Notes: generated by a model from the letters alone, not told the origin. 64,000 nt of DNA from Bremia lactucae (GCF_004359215.1 NC_090615.1:3220318-3284317); one strand, 5' to 3'; positions 53,060 through 64,000 are shown, counted from the first letter of the stretch. A program made the numbers and translations.

Positions 53060-55542
53060 ATGGGGGGCCACGAGCACCATCGTGAAGGCCAAAAGAGCTC
53101 ACGCTCAGGACCTTGGGAAGGTTCCGAGAAGCTTAAGCAAGCACTAGGAGGTCTTTCTACAGCCAAAGGGGTCTCACAGAGCCGTATTGGCGCCGTTGCC
53201 AAGCTGGCAGCGCATTACTCTAAGGTACCAACGGCAGCAGTTTTGTAGCAGCGTGTGTTCTGACTCAAATCGGTGTGACTTAGCATTATAAGCACGTTGT
53301 GCACGACATTGAAACCTTTTTGTGGAAGGCTGAGATTGAGCACCGATTGGCTGGTAAATGAAAACTATTTTCCTTTGTTGCATTGATACAAATTTCTAAT
53401 TGTTCGATGTTTACCAGGGCTGTATGCTATTGACGCCATCATTAGACAAGTAATACACTTATGGATGCATATAGATGCATTATATTGTATTGGAGCTGAC
53501 ACTGTACACATTGCTACAGTCTCATGCGAAAAACCCAAAGGACGCATATATAAAGCGATTTTTGATTCGGATGTCGGACACCATCGCTGCCGTAAAAAAA
53601 GTTCCGAACCAGTTCCAGGTCAAAAGTGCTATTCGCAAAAAAATAGCGTATTTGAGGCTAACTTTTGATGCTTTTGAATGTACTGCAGCCAAAAGTTTAT
53701 CACGTGATTGACGAGTGGCAGAAGCGCGGACTTTATACGTCCAAGCAGATAGAAGACGCAGGCGGACGTGACTACCTGTCTTCTAGACATGTACATGCTA
53801 CTTAAAAAAATTAGTTTTACTGTAATAACTGGAATCTGACCATAATTTCGTATTAAAGGAGAGCCGTTCGGAAAATGGCACGCCGCGCACATCGCCAGGG
53901 AAGTTGGCCTCATTGCTGTCTATTATTAAGCAGAAAAAGGAATTGGCCGGTGAGCAGCAAGAGCAACAACGTTACAATGACTCATTCGATGAAGGCATAG
54001 ACCCAAAAGACAACGCTAGTGCTTACAATCATCAACAATACGACGAGCAACGACGAGAAGACCCGCAGCTTGATTGTAGAGGTGTCGTTGGTATCATGGG
54101 TGATGCACCGACTAATCCAATTGGAAGCAATCGTGTGCAAAGAGACTTGAATGACCGCGCTGATATTTTAAATGACCGTGACTTTAAAAAAGCTCGCGGA
54201 TCGCGGTGGGGGCCACCAAAGCTGGACAATATGCACCCAAACGATAGGCCAGCCCCAATAGTTACGTCATTTGACAAAGACGAAAATCATCGTCAAGATA
54301 GCAGCTCTGCTTTTGTATTACCACCCGAATCTATACGTCAGACCGCAATATTGCAATCCTCTCATGGAGGTCCCTCAAGGCACGAAGAGTGGAACAGAAA
54401 TATCCCTTCTAATGGGTCAGGCCTCAGCTGGCCGCGTGAAAGTGTACGCTCTCCTCAATCTAGAGGCTTAGGTAGACAGACTGCGAACCCATACGAGCAG
54501 GCGAATATGCAGCGAGCTCCTTTTATTAGCTCGGATGATCGACGGAGTCCTGGCAACCGCGTGCCTGGAACTTCTGGAGAAGTTTGTCGAAACTATTTAG
54601 CTGGCAGATGCACGTTTGGCGACCGTTGCTGGTATGGTGGTCACTTGACACTTTATAATTGTATTTTATATAAATCTGATTTCTTTTGCATACTAATGTC
54701 TCGATCGTTGTCATTGAATGACTGCAGGCACATTCATGATTCACAGGCCGCTATAGTAGGCGGCAGCCGTTCAGAAATTGCTGAGAGTAAACGCAAAACT
54801 GTGTTGTGTAACAATTTCCCGATGGGAATGTGTCGCTTTGGAGATAAATGCAGGTACTATTCAAATAGCAGTATTGCCATCTGCCTCGATAGATGGCTAC
54901 TAAATTACCTTGAATTTTTTTTATGTATCCAAATGGACTGTTTTCTGATCATGGATTCCCTTTTGTGGGCTCTTCTGTTTTGACGTCTCTATCAGCTTTG
55001 CTCACGGAGAAAAAGAGCTGGACAAGTCAGCTCGATACCCACCAAGGCCCGCTGCAAATAGTGAACTAAATGGTAGCCGGTGGCAACCGTCGCCGGGTCT
55101 GCGACAAGGCATGACGGAACAGCAGACACTTATTCCACCTTCATTTAATGCCCCTCCTTTCTCTCAAGTTAGAACGTACGTGGCACCTCAAGTACATAAT
55201 GAACAACCAAACGACGATCGCGGTACTTCTTCTGCATCGTATGCTAATACAACTAAGACCGCTGCGTCGCCGCAAGTCACCCTGGTAGCACCTCCGCAAG
55301 GCTATCCATCCTCAGCTCCGCCTCCATACGGCGTTGCCTATACGATTCAAAAACCGTCCTACTCAAGCGAAGTCCAAGATCGTAGCTACGTCTCAAATAA
55401 TGTCTCTGTGTTACCGCCTTCTGGTTCTGGTTATCAATTGTATGGAGAGCAGCCATCGTCCGGAGCCAAGGTCTTAGCGGATGATGATGAAGTCGATACA
55501 GCTGAACCTGAGTTTACGTTGGAGTACGACGATGACGACTAA
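53060..55542 (+). CDS. CTD-interacting-domain (CID) protein with two CCCH zinc fingers
   Basis: Eight exons join in frame to 637 residues: 53060-53224, 53284-53353, 53418-53449, 53520-53618, 53689-53790, 53859-54631, 54728-54853, 54996-55542; all introns GT-AG, 59-142 bp. Residues about 23-150 form a CID, the all-helical module that reads phosphorylated RNA polymerase II CTD: VAKLAAHYSK/HYKHVVHDIE, EHRLAGLYAIDAIIRQ, then KDAYIKRFLIRMSDTI and a final helix KVYHVIDEWQKRGLY. Two CCCH fingers, C399-x7-C407-x5-C413-x3-H417 and C441-x7-C449-x5-C455-x3-H459, each straddle an intron (splicing creates the CxxxH), which strongly supports the exon model. The rest is disordered, with GSRWGPPK near the middle and an acidic C-terminal tail (DDDEVDTAEPEFTLEYDDDD). 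Related CID proteins act in termination and 3'-end processing; the CID plus CCCH pairing suggests CTD-coupled RNA binding (inference). Confidence 0.92.
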
Positions 55543-56992
55543 TGAGAGGTAAATTCACCGTCACCATTTGTCAATTACTATGTAGAGAGAGATCTGTCAA
55601 GGATACATAAATTCTAGCAACCTTCTAAATTTATACCATTGTCCGTTTAAAGAATTGCACCATAAAGTATTAAGAAATCGTTACGCTCCTCGAATAAATA
55701 ATCAACATTTTGGATCATAGCTGTTTGCCAAGCGATAATTGATGGTTGTACAGCATGATAAAGACTTGCAGATTAACGACATTAGTTTCTACCGACTGGA
55801 GTCGCATCGCAGCATTTTTATGTGCTCTTAACTTAAGGGACTCGATGGTGGACTACATTCGAATTACCGCTCTGCCGTGTGGAGAATTGGAGCTGGTTTT
55901 GCGCGCCGGATGACATAGCAAGGCACACCTAATGAAGCCATTGTGAGAGGAATGACCAGAAACTGTGGTGTAGCGAGAAGCGCTGTCAATGATCGAGTGC
56001 TCCTGCAAACAAATACATTTTTGACAAAGCTACTATATTATGCATATAGACGCGTACTGACTGGTCACGTCATAGTTCCGGCATATCGACACGCGAACAG
56101 TACCAATGCCCAACGTAGAAGTGTCTTGGCGTGCTGCTTGATTTCGTGGTCGGGCGAACAAAGCTAAATTAAGGTTGAGTGGTCTTAGTTGTCGTGAAAA
56201 CCCTTCTCCAGAGAAAGCATGTAGCTCTGTCGTTAGCTTTGACAATAGCGTGACCTTCTATTTTCACGATAGACTAATTTCGTTTCGCCTTTTTGACACG
56301 CATCACGGGGAGTTTACTTCCTCCGGCAATTACTATTTCTAGCAGTAGTGCACGGTGAGAACAGCCTTTTGACTGAAATGATGTTCCAATGGCAGCTGCA
56401 TGAACATCATGGCGCAGAGACAAAGCTAGCTGCCAAATGACAGACTTATAAAGTCCATTTGCTAGATAGATAGTCCACGTGGTGGGGCCGGAGTGTGAAA
56501 GAGATTACGACGAGCTCGAACAAAAGTATTCAGAAGTCATTATCGCGGCTTCGTCGAGTACACCTAGTAATGTCATAAAGAGCTTCATTATTAAAGTTTG
56601 CGAATGTGTCAAAACCTTGCCGTTCAAGGGTAGCCAGCCACATACTCCACCAAATTCTATCGTAGAAAGGAAGTGATATGTACGTCATTGTACCGGGGGT
56701 CAGTTGTCGTTTAATCATTAGCGCAACAGTGTCAGCTTCGGCTATTGCATATGATAAAAATCACACTACACACATATACAACTGTCCAATCAAGCCATAG
56801 AAAAAACCAGTTACCGCCTTTTCGCGTAACAGACAACAATTCGATCTCATTTTTACTTTGGAGGTGCAGCGTGGTTGAAATTCTATGACAAAGATTCCGT
56901 GACGTATAAACTTTACTTTTTGCACGACATCTTTGGCACAAGTCAAAGATATGAACAATGTTATTTAACACTGTGTGAGGTAGAAAGAAAAC
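55543..56992. other. 3' flank of the CID/CCCH gene, no recognised gene
   Basis: Short open frames on both strands, for example 56479-56676 (plus; PECERDYDELEQKYSEVIIA), show no family resemblance. A purine-rich run (GAGGTAGAAAGAAAAC) lies directly before the next LTR. Nothing else is supported. Confidence 0.45.
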
Positions 56993-57461
56993 TGACATAG
57001 GGCACACATCGGTTGGAGAACCGTTGTTGTGGTACATTAACTTTATACCGTTTTATCTAATTTTAAAATAGTTAGTTACTTAAATCCCATTTATTATGGT
57101 AACAAATATCGTCGCCGCCAGATAAAAATCTGGCGGCCGAAATCTATTTTAAATTAGCTCGGGAAGGTTTTTAGATTTAAACAATTAAATAAAGTGCAGT
57201 TCCCCTTTTGATCTTGCGCATGCCTTCCTAAGGCTTGCGCGTTGATCTGTAAGAGATAGAAGCCTTTCTAAGGTATATCCTCTTGGGCACTAGTTGCCAC
57301 TTGGTTCTACGAACCCCTGAATCCCTTGAACTAGGATTCATTAAGCTTAAATAGCTTGTACAACTCCCTGAGTTGTTGAACCCATTCGTTCAATGGAACT
57401 AAGTGACTCTCTGAGTCTGAAAGTCTTCCTCTGACTTTAGGAGCGAGGTAGCTCCGCTACA
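56993..57461 (+). repeat. 5' LTR of a truncated plus-strand Gypsy
   Basis: It starts with a slightly damaged TGACATAGGGCACACATCGG (TGTAATGGGGCAC in sisters) and ends CTCCGCTACA. It has the same internal palindrome GCCGCCAGATAAAAATCTGG. A primer-binding site TGGTAGCACTCGTAGTC follows at 57464-57480. Confidence 0.9.
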
Positions 57462-57521
57462 CCTGGTAGCACTCGTAGTCAATCTACACCTGAGTCCTTA
57501 CAAGACTAATTTCTCTCGAAA

Positions 57522-58560
57522 ATGGAAGAGGTTCCAGAATTGTCCGAACCGCAACGCGTCGCTTATGACAAGCTCAAAACGTTTTTTGGGCTTGAACACG
57601 TGAAATTTATTATCTCCGGGACCAGAGGTCATGCATGCAAGGCTTGAATCCTTCATGCGGTACGAAGCCTCCCTGATCGGTCAGGTACAGGACCACTTAG
57701 CGGCATCTATGCCAACCCGGTACATCTCTGTACCTGACTCAGAGCCGAGGGCTCGCCCTCTAGCTGTTAATGTGAAGACATTTGAGGGAAAGAGGGAGAC
57801 CATCTCCCTTATTGAATTAAGCAGATGGAAATGTCCATTGATACGCCTTGCTCTTATCAGAACGGCAAAAGGTGGCTATGGCCATTTCCAAACTTGGAGG
57901 TAGAGCCATGGAATGGGCACTATCGGGCAGCACGTCCATAGACGACGCTTTTCTCTCATGGGATTCGCTTAAACCCGAGCATGTTTGCACCGCCTGATCG
58001 GGTTTATCGCATGCGAGCACGGCTCCTAGCGACTTGACAGGGTAAACGAACCCTAGGGGACTTTGTCCAGGAGTTGAGAGCTCTCTCTGCATCTATGCAT
58101 CAAGACCCGATGCAAAAAGCAACTGTCGTAACAATCTTCATGGGGGGTATCGATGAGGGCGTTGCCCGGACGGAATTGTTCCGATCTCATCCTGCTACTT
58201 TCGAAGAGGCAGGTGCCATAGCGCTACGCGCCGAGTTCGACTTTAAGTCTGCTCGCGTTAGCACGCCTGTATACCGAACAAGCTCTTCGAGCACATGGGT
58301 TCCGTCTAATAGAGCGGAACTCATGGATCTATGCCTCTTGGAGGAAGGAGAGGAGGCTCTTCAAGCTGTAGAACAGCATAAGACCATCCGTAGATGTTAT
58401 ATGTGCGGAAGCACGAAACCCTTACGTCCCGCCTGCTCCCAACGAAATTCGCGTAAAGCTCGAAAGAGCTCCAAGTCCGACCTATACCAGAGATTTGGCA
58501 CGGTGCGGAAAAACGTCGATACCCAGTAGGTGCGGGGCACCTTACTGGGGAAGACCTAGG
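57522..58560 (+). pseudogene. Gypsy gag, frame-broken
   Basis: It starts MEEVPELSEPQRVAYDKLKT and meets a stop at 57646 (...ACKA). The same 90-codon piece as in the other copies starts at 57631. Downstream in a third frame are [20 protein letters not shown], then MRALSASMHQDPMQKATVVT, FMGGIDEGVARTELF, and a knuckle-like CYMCGSTKPLRPAC (58395-58440). The breaks match those in the 51- and 63-kb copies. Confidence 0.88.
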
Positions 58561-58599
58561 CTCTGTTGAACCTCTAGGAGGTGGGAATAAACAGAATCT

Positions 58600-59270
58600 A
58601 GCCCCAATTAGCTCAGTGCTTAATGGCAGGGGGCAAGAGTACAAGCCTGGCTTGCTAGTCGCTCAAGCGACTGTAAAGGGCTTTGATAAGCCGTGGTCAA
58701 TTTTAATTGACTCTGGAGCGTCTTGCAATATGCTCGGCGCCTCTCCCTTGAAGGAAGTCAACAATACGTTGAGGCGCTTAAAGCGCATGAAGGTGATACA
58801 ATCACTGTTCGCTTAGCGACTGGGACTCCTGTCACTGTTCCCATAGTTCCATTGAACTTAGGTATAAAGTTTCTGGACTTTGATGGTATGGAACGCTGTT
58901 TCGTCCTTGTTTTGGATTCGAGATATTATTTCATGCTTGGTATGGCCTGGCTACAAAACCATGAGCCATGGATCGATTGGAGGTCTAAGACCTTAGGCGC
59001 CACGCGCAATGTTTCTAGCAAAGTTTCGGAGAGACATGAACCCACCTTTCCTAGGCAACAAAAGCGCTATTGGCGCGGATCATTGGATGAGTCTGTCGGT
59101 GTTTTAGACACTGGAATGTCTGAGTTAATAAACTCCAATGTTAAAAACATTAGTTCAGAGCCCGACTCAGCAGAAAGAAGTGGAACGGCACGTAGTCGAG
59201 GCCGCTTAGGATCTGGTTCACCTGAGTCAATGCTCAAAGTGACTGCATGTGTTTCGTTGGCAAGTAGAGG
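58600..59270 (+). pseudogene. Gypsy retropepsin region, frame-broken and truncated
   Basis: The active-site block PWSILIDSGASCNMLGA at about 58690-58740, then after a frameshift SLEGSQQYVEALKAHEGDTI, TVPIVPLNLGIKFLDFDGME and FMLGMAWLQNHEPWIDWR. The long frame from 58723 runs to 59298, ending in unrelated sequence, so the element is cut near 59265 before RT. Confidence 0.85.
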
Positions 59271-59589
59271 AGTTATACCATTTTACTTGTACATTTGATC
59301 AATGCCAGCTGCCAATCTAGAGTACTGGTCGTGAGATCGGTATTCGAGTCGTGAGACGCCATTGTACACAATACGATTTACTAGTGAGTAACTACCGAAT
59401 ATTTGAATGTTCTGCAAGCCCTTGTGAATTATAACTTCAAAATTGAGTAACATATTCGACTGGTTATCTTATCAGTGCTTCGCTTGAGCTACAATTTCCA
59501 TAAGATTCATTTGGATATGGCCTAGAAGCCCCCTCAAGCGAAATTACTGACAAGGGGTCTAGAGTTGGAGCTTCACTCACTTCCATTTT
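59271..59589. other. Junction interval between Gypsy and Copia
   Basis: No gene is recognised. It links the truncated plus-strand Gypsy to the 3' side of the minus-strand Copia. It may contain Copia sequence between integrase and RT, too degraded to identify. Confidence 0.4.
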
Positions 59590-60480
59590 CATGTTTTAGT
59601 TAGTATCATCAAGTTCCATATCTGTAGCTGTAACTTGTAGAGAGGGTGTTGGACTCACAGTATCAGCTTCATTATCACTATCATCCCTTAAGTCTTGGTT
59701 TTGCTGGTGGCCAGTATTATTGTGAGCAAACACCACATTACGATAACTGGCAGGTGAGAGATCATCAAGCATGACTGTACGAGTGATCACGAATCGGTTG
59801 TCTTCGCTGTCCCATACACGGTATGCTTTATAATTAGCAGCATATCCTAAAAAATGCATTGATGAGATATCGCATACCACTTCGTTTTCCGCTCTGATAC
59901 AGATGCACGTATCCAGATGACTTAAAAACACGAATATAGTCAAGTTTCGGTTTGTTTCCAGTAAAAATTTAAAACGGGCTTTTATCACGGCGTGCAGTAT
60001 TCGGTGATGTTAATAATATGTGCCGCCGTCATTACAGCTTCGCCCCACCACTGGCGATCCAATTTGTTGTAATGGAGGATTGCTCTCGTCATTTCGGTTA
60101 GAGTACGGTTCACCCATCCGAAGGTCCGTTTTGTTGCGGTGAGTATGTTGCACTAGTCTGATGCAATATATCATTTCCACACAGAACTTATTGACCCGCT
60201 TGCTGACGTATTCCCCTCCGTTTGAACTGCGAATGCCCTTGATCTTACAACCAGTTTGAGTCTCAGCAAGAGCCCTTATTCACGAAATCGATGAAATACC
60301 TGCGTCTTTGATTCCAGCAGATACACATACACAAATTTGCTATAAATATCAATGAATGTCACTAAAAATTGTACTCCACCCTTGGATTTTGGCTTCAGTG
60401 GACCCATTACATCAGTGTGAATAACTTTAAGAAAACCACTTGTCCTTACAACACTTCCTTACTTTCGCGCGAATGGGCTC
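59590..60480 (-). pseudogene. Ty1/Copia integrase catalytic and C-terminal region
   Basis: On the minus strand: IKVIHTDVMGPLKPKSKGGV then QFLVTFIDIYSKFVYVYLLE at 60420-60310, KGIRSSNGGEYVSKRVNKFC at 60245-60185, and the C-terminal block MHFLGYAANYKAYRVWDSED with NRFVITRTVMLDD at 59880-59760. An acidic linker follows (DDSDNEADTVSPTPS) to a stop near 59596. RT and RNase H are absent. Stops are scattered in the catalytic core. Confidence 0.88.
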
Positions 60481-61060
60481 GTTGTAATCTTTCATTCCGC
60501 ACAGCCCGCACAAATAGTAGAGTCGCAAAAATTTTCGTACGAGGGGACTCCATTACATGCTTGTGATACGGCTTTCATCTTCGTTGCTGAGATATTTCCT
60601 AGACTAGCATGCCACAAAATACTAACACTTTCAACAGCTTGAGCCACTTCAACTTGCTCGTGTTGCCTCACATCCATGCGAACAGCTAATCACTGCAAAC
60701 AATGTGTCCAATAGTTACTCTGTTAACAATAACGGCTGCTTGATTTTACTTAATATACACAATCACTCCGTTCACCGTCAATGCTGTAACTATGACGTAG
60801 TTGCGTGACTTAGAATGCATTGGCCAATTTCATCGTACGTCCATTCGTAAGTTGACCCCTTTCCTTGAGCATATAGTTGTCCACCATTAGCCACTGTACT
60901 TGCAATCGCCATTTTTAAAACTCCTCACATTCCACAAAGCCATTCAAAGCCTCTGTCATGTGGCAGCTTGCTTCACTGTCAAGGAGCCACATCGCTACAT
61001 GAAGTAATTTATATTTTACGCGGAGAAAACAAACTCACTTCCCGCCGTCCTGTTCTTCAG
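60481..61060 (-). pseudogene. Copia protease and GAG-pre-integrase
   Basis: The protease site at about 61000-60970 reads WLLDSEASCHMTEALNGFVE, with E in place of the G of the usual D-S-G. GAG-pre-integrase at 60677-60492 has VSILWHASLGNISATKMKAV and a zinc-coordinating C-x-x-C (TICAGC). Frameshifts separate the two. Confidence 0.8.
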
Positions 61061-61950
61061 CTCAGGGCAATCTACGCGTTTGTGACCAAAAGTGTTTCCC
61101 ACTTAAAACACTTGCCACGAAATTCGTTTTTGTTTGTTTGATGATCTTGATTGTCTCTGTAGTTATTCTTCCCATGCCGACGATCTTTATTCTCAAATCC
61201 ACGCCCACCACGACCACCGTGGGCTCCTTGCTTTGTCGTAGATGCCTTGAAAGCTTGCTCTTCCTCTTCGCGCTTCTGATTCTGGCCATACTCGCGACAC
61301 AATATCTCTTTTGCGTCAAGCAAAGGTAACTTACCGTGTTCTTCAATGATTCGAACCGTAGAATCATATTCCTGCGGCAGGCTGCCAAGCAAACTGAGAA
61401 GGCGTTCGTCCTCCGAAATTGCTTCACTGACAGCAGCCAACCGCGAGCACAGCTCATCGAAACGCATTATATGTGTCATCAAGTCTTCGCTTTGACTCAG
61501 AGTAAACGCGTAAAGCTCTTTCCGCAGTTGCACACGATTACGAAGCGTTTGCTTCCCAGAAAATTCCGGAGCATTTTCCATGCCGCATAGGCAGACTTTG
61601 GTTCCCTAATCATCGACTGATACGTCGGGCTCAACATCTGGGCAAATATTGCCAAAGCCTTCATGTCGGCGAATCTTCATTCATGCGTCTCGCGCAGCGC
61701 TACCTTTTCGGGCTTTCTGGCAGTGATATGAACTTGCAGCCCATTAAACTACCAGAGAAAGTAATTCGAGTCGTGTGATATCTCGTTTGTAAATGTTTAT
61801 TAGATGACAAAGGCACATACAGCTCTCAAACTGCCACATTCTCGTCATTATTTTTCAACTTTAGCTTATGGAAGACCCGCCTAGTGCATGCTACGCTTCT
61901 CTCCAAATACCGAGGCCGCTGTGGTAGCCTTTGCCATGTAGAACTCGACG
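61061..61950 (-). pseudogene. Ty1/Copia gag
   Basis: The minus-strand start is ATGGCAAAGGC at about 61938, soon interrupted. A 169-codon open part at 61581-61072 carries SEDLMTHIMRFDELCSRLAA, LLSLLGSLPQEYDSTV, LDAKEILCREYGQNQK and a basic GGRGGRGFENKDRRHG tail, then FRGKCFKWETL, where the CCHC knuckle begins but is frameshifted. It is the closest match to the fragment at 2.7-3.6 kb. The gag protein packages element RNA in virus-like particles. Confidence 0.88.
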
Positions 61951-61993
61951 ACAACGTGGGAAGGGTAGGCAGGAATAATGGCGTTGGCTGTGC

Positions 61994-62393
61994 ATTACAA
62001 CGTACGTTGAATTAGACGAAATCGGGGGTGTAAATTTGTATGTGCATATACATACATGAATGGTGTTAATTAAAACATAGAGAATATGAAGGGTGTCCGA
62101 TAAGACAAAGGGGGTGTCCAGATAGCAGCTCCCATGGTAAAATTGTATCTATATATATTAAGGTCCTACGTATTATGCTTCTCAATTTCCTGACTTTATA
62201 CATTAAGTCAGGACATTGAGCAATGAGTCACTATACTTAATTCTTATTAATACATAAATAAAAATTAAGTATAGTGACTCAGCGCTCATCGCCCATTAGC
62301 CCGTTTGGCGGGGCTGATTAAAAAATAATTGTCAAATAAGTGAGCAATATCTATAGGAAGCACATATAATCACACACCCTTCAATCATAATCA
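61994..62393 (-). repeat. 5' LTR of the minus-strand Copia
   Basis: In minus orientation it begins TGATTATGATTGAAGGGTGT at 62393 and runs to about 61994, then into the gag leader. It contains a strong inverted repeat around 62220-62285 (GAGTCACTATACTTAAT... and its complement). It is separated from a Gypsy LTR by only CCC (62394-62396). Confidence 0.88.
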
Positions 62394-62396
62394 CCC

Positions 62397-62584
62397 TGTA
62401 ATGGGGCACAAATCGGTTGGAGAACCGTTGTTGTGGTACATTAACTTTATACCGTTTTATCTAATTTTAAAATAGTTAGTTACTTAAATCCCATTTATTA
62501 TGGTAACAAATATCGTCGCCGCCAGATAAAAATCTGGCGGCCGAAATCTATTTTAAATTAGCTCGGGAAGGTTTTTAGATTTAA
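62397..62584 (+). repeat. Truncated Gypsy LTR ending at an ambiguous base
   Basis: The first 188 bases of the 57-kb LTR type (TGTAATGGGGCACAAATCGG) stop at the N at 62585, in the middle of the LTR, where Copia LTR sequence begins again. The cut coincides with the ambiguous base and is probably artificial. Confidence 0.85.
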
Positions 62585-62585
62585 N
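62585..62585. other. Single ambiguous base (N), probable assembly seam
   Basis: The only N in the window. Left of it is Gypsy LTR sequence and right of it is a second copy of the Copia LTR followed by the same Copia/Gypsy junction. A scaffold join of two overlapping or allelic contigs is the simplest explanation. Confidence 0.8.
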
Positions 62586-62976
62586 TTAAATTAGACGAAA
62601 TGAAGGGTGTAGGTGTGTATGTGCATATTTATATGGGTGATGTTGATTAAAATATAGAGAATATATGAAGGAGGGGGTGGGTCCGATTAGACAAAAGGTG
62701 TCCAGATAGCAGCTCCCATGGTAAAATTGTATCTATATATATTAAGATCCTACGTATTATACTTCTCAATTTCCTGACTTTGTAATTAAGTCAGGACATT
62801 GAGCAATGAGTCACTTTACTGAATTCTTAATAATACATTAATAAAAATTAAGTAAAGTGACTCAGCGCTCAGCGCCCATTAGCCCGTTTGGCGGGGCTGA
62901 TTAAAAAAGAATTGTCAAATAAGTGAGCATTATTTATAGGAAGCACATATAATCACACACCCTTCAATCATAATCA
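62586..62976 (-). repeat. Second Copia LTR copy, truncated at the N
   Basis: It is closer to the 2.26-kb LTR than to the adjacent 61994-62393 copy. For example, both it and the 2.3-kb copy have GAGTCACTTTACT, where the adjacent copy has GAGTCACTATACT. It ends at the same CCC spacer before a Gypsy LTR. Confidence 0.85.
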
Positions 62977-62979
62977 CCC

Positions 62980-63454
62980 TGTAATGGGGCACAAATCGGT
63001 TGGAGAACCGTTGTTGTGGTACATTAACTTTATACCGTTTTATCTAATTTTAAAATAGTTAGTTACTTAAATCCCATTTATTATGGTAACAAATATCGTC
63101 GCCGCCAGATAAAAATCTGGCGGCCGAAATCTATTTTAAATTAGCTCGGGAAGGTTTTTAGATTTAAACAATTAAATCAAGTGCAGTTCCCCTTTTGATC
63201 TTAAAGCGTTAATTGCCTTCCAAAGGCTTGCGCATTGATCTGTAAGAGATAGAAGCCTTTCTAAGGTATATCCTCTTGGGCACTAGTTGCCACTTGGTTT
63301 TACAAACCCCTGAATCCCTTGAACTAGGATTCATTAAGCTTTAATAGTTTGTACGACTCCCTGAGTTGTTAAACCCATTAGTTCATATGAACTATGTGAC
63401 TCTCTGAGTCTGAAAGTCTTCCTCCGACTTTAGGAGCGAGGTAACTCCGCTACA
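62980..63454 (+). repeat. 5' LTR of a plus-strand Gypsy running off the window
   Basis: 475 bp from TGTAATGGGGC to CTCCGCTACA, with primer-binding site TGGTAGCACTCGTAGTC directly after (63457-63473). Same family as 44900-52300 and 56993-57461. Confidence 0.92.
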
Positions 63455-63514
63455 CCTGGTAGCACTCGTAGTCAATCTACGCCTGAGTCCTTACAAGACT
63501 AATTTCTCTCGAAA

Positions 63515-64000
63515 ATGGAAGAGGTTCCAGAATTGTCCGAACCGCAACGCGTCGCTTATGACAAGCTCAAAATTTTTTTGGGCTTAGACACGTGAAATTT
63601 ATTATCTCCGGGACCAGAGGTCATGCATGCAAGGCTTGAATCCTTCATGCGGTACGAAGCCTCCCTGATCGGTCAAATACAGGACCACTTAGCGGCATCT
63701 ATGCCAACCCGGTACATCTCTGTACCTGACTCAGAGCCGAGGGCTCGCCCTCTAGCTGCTAATGTGAAGACATTTGAGGGAAAGAGGGAGACCATCTCCC
63801 TTATTGAATTAAGCAGATGGAAATGTCCATTGATACGCCTTGCTCTTAACAGAACGGCAAAAGGTGGCTATGGCCATTTCCAAACTTGGCGGTAGAGCCA
63901 TGGAATGGGCACTATCGGGCAGCACGTCCATAAACGACGCTTTTCTCTCATGGGATTCGCTTAAACCCGAGCATGTTTGCACCGCCTGATCAGGCTTTTT
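63515..64000 (+). pseudogene. Gypsy gag, partial and frame-broken
   Basis: It starts MEEVPELSEPQRVAYDKLK. A deletion in the T-run at about 63571-63578 (CAAAATTTTTTTGGGC against CAAAACGTTTTTTGGGC at 57.57 kb) shifts the frame. The shared 90-codon piece follows at 63623-63895 ([20 protein letters not shown]). It continues past the window end. Confidence 0.88.

Noticed and set aside
53475..53711. Independent 78-residue protein in the CID region
   Set aside because: It reads through an intron; the real coding part is exon 53520-53618 of the CID/CCCH gene.
54632..54727. Coding sequence between the two halves of the first CCCH finger
   Set aside because: The open frame continues, but reading it destroys the finger, whereas GT-AG removal restores C-x7-C-x5-C-x3-H.

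Overview
The window looks like an oomycete nuclear genome, most likely a downy mildew (Peronosporaceae). The evidence is a piece of rDNA at 6255-6455 that joins the 3' end of SSU rRNA to an ITS1 resembling downy-mildew ITS1. Short introns (59-80 bp) in the host genes and Ty3/Gypsy, Ty1/Copia, Mutator-like (MULE) and pogo-like relics of oomycete type agree with this. The species cannot be named from the sequence alone.

Only three convincing host genes are present. Two lie in tandem on the minus strand in a gene island at about 10.3-14.9 kb: a protein with two FHA-like domains and a PP2C phosphatase domain (10288-12068, a small C-terminal exon and probably a further 5' exon), and a secreted-type single-pass membrane protein (12968-14881). 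The third (53060-55542, plus strand) is reconstructed here as eight exons encoding an RNA polymerase II CTD-interacting domain followed by two CCCH zinc fingers. I infer roles in phospho-signalling and in transcription-coupled RNA processing for the first and third. The membrane protein has no recognisable function.

The rest is a layered transposon graveyard. 0-10 kb: Gypsy LTR end, MULE transposase relic, Copia LTR and gag fused to Gypsy reverse transcriptase, then gag, then an opposite-strand Gypsy pol split by the rDNA fragment. 16-23 kb: solo LTR with perfect target-site duplication, pogo/Tigger-like relic, small inverted-repeat element, second MULE relic. 22.5-35 kb: several scrambled Gypsy copies of at least three families. 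35-42 kb: Copia copies in both orientations, one split by a 454-bp AT-rich insertion. 42-45 kb: poorly resolved, with a candidate tRNA-derived SINE. 44.9-52.3 kb: the only structurally near-complete element, a minus-strand chromodomain-type Gypsy with both LTRs, PBS, PPT and a near-matching target duplication. 57-64 kb: truncated copies of the same Gypsy family, a Copia lacking RT, and a duplicated LTR junction around a single N, which looks like an assembly seam.

Nearly every element ORF is broken, so none is expected to be autonomous. Unexpected points are the rDNA patch inside an integrase, several short-spacer inverted duplications suggesting template switching (or amplification chimeras), a possible antisense ORF region between pol and LTR of the large Gypsy, a frame-broken gag shared by three copies, and the CID plus double-CCCH architecture.
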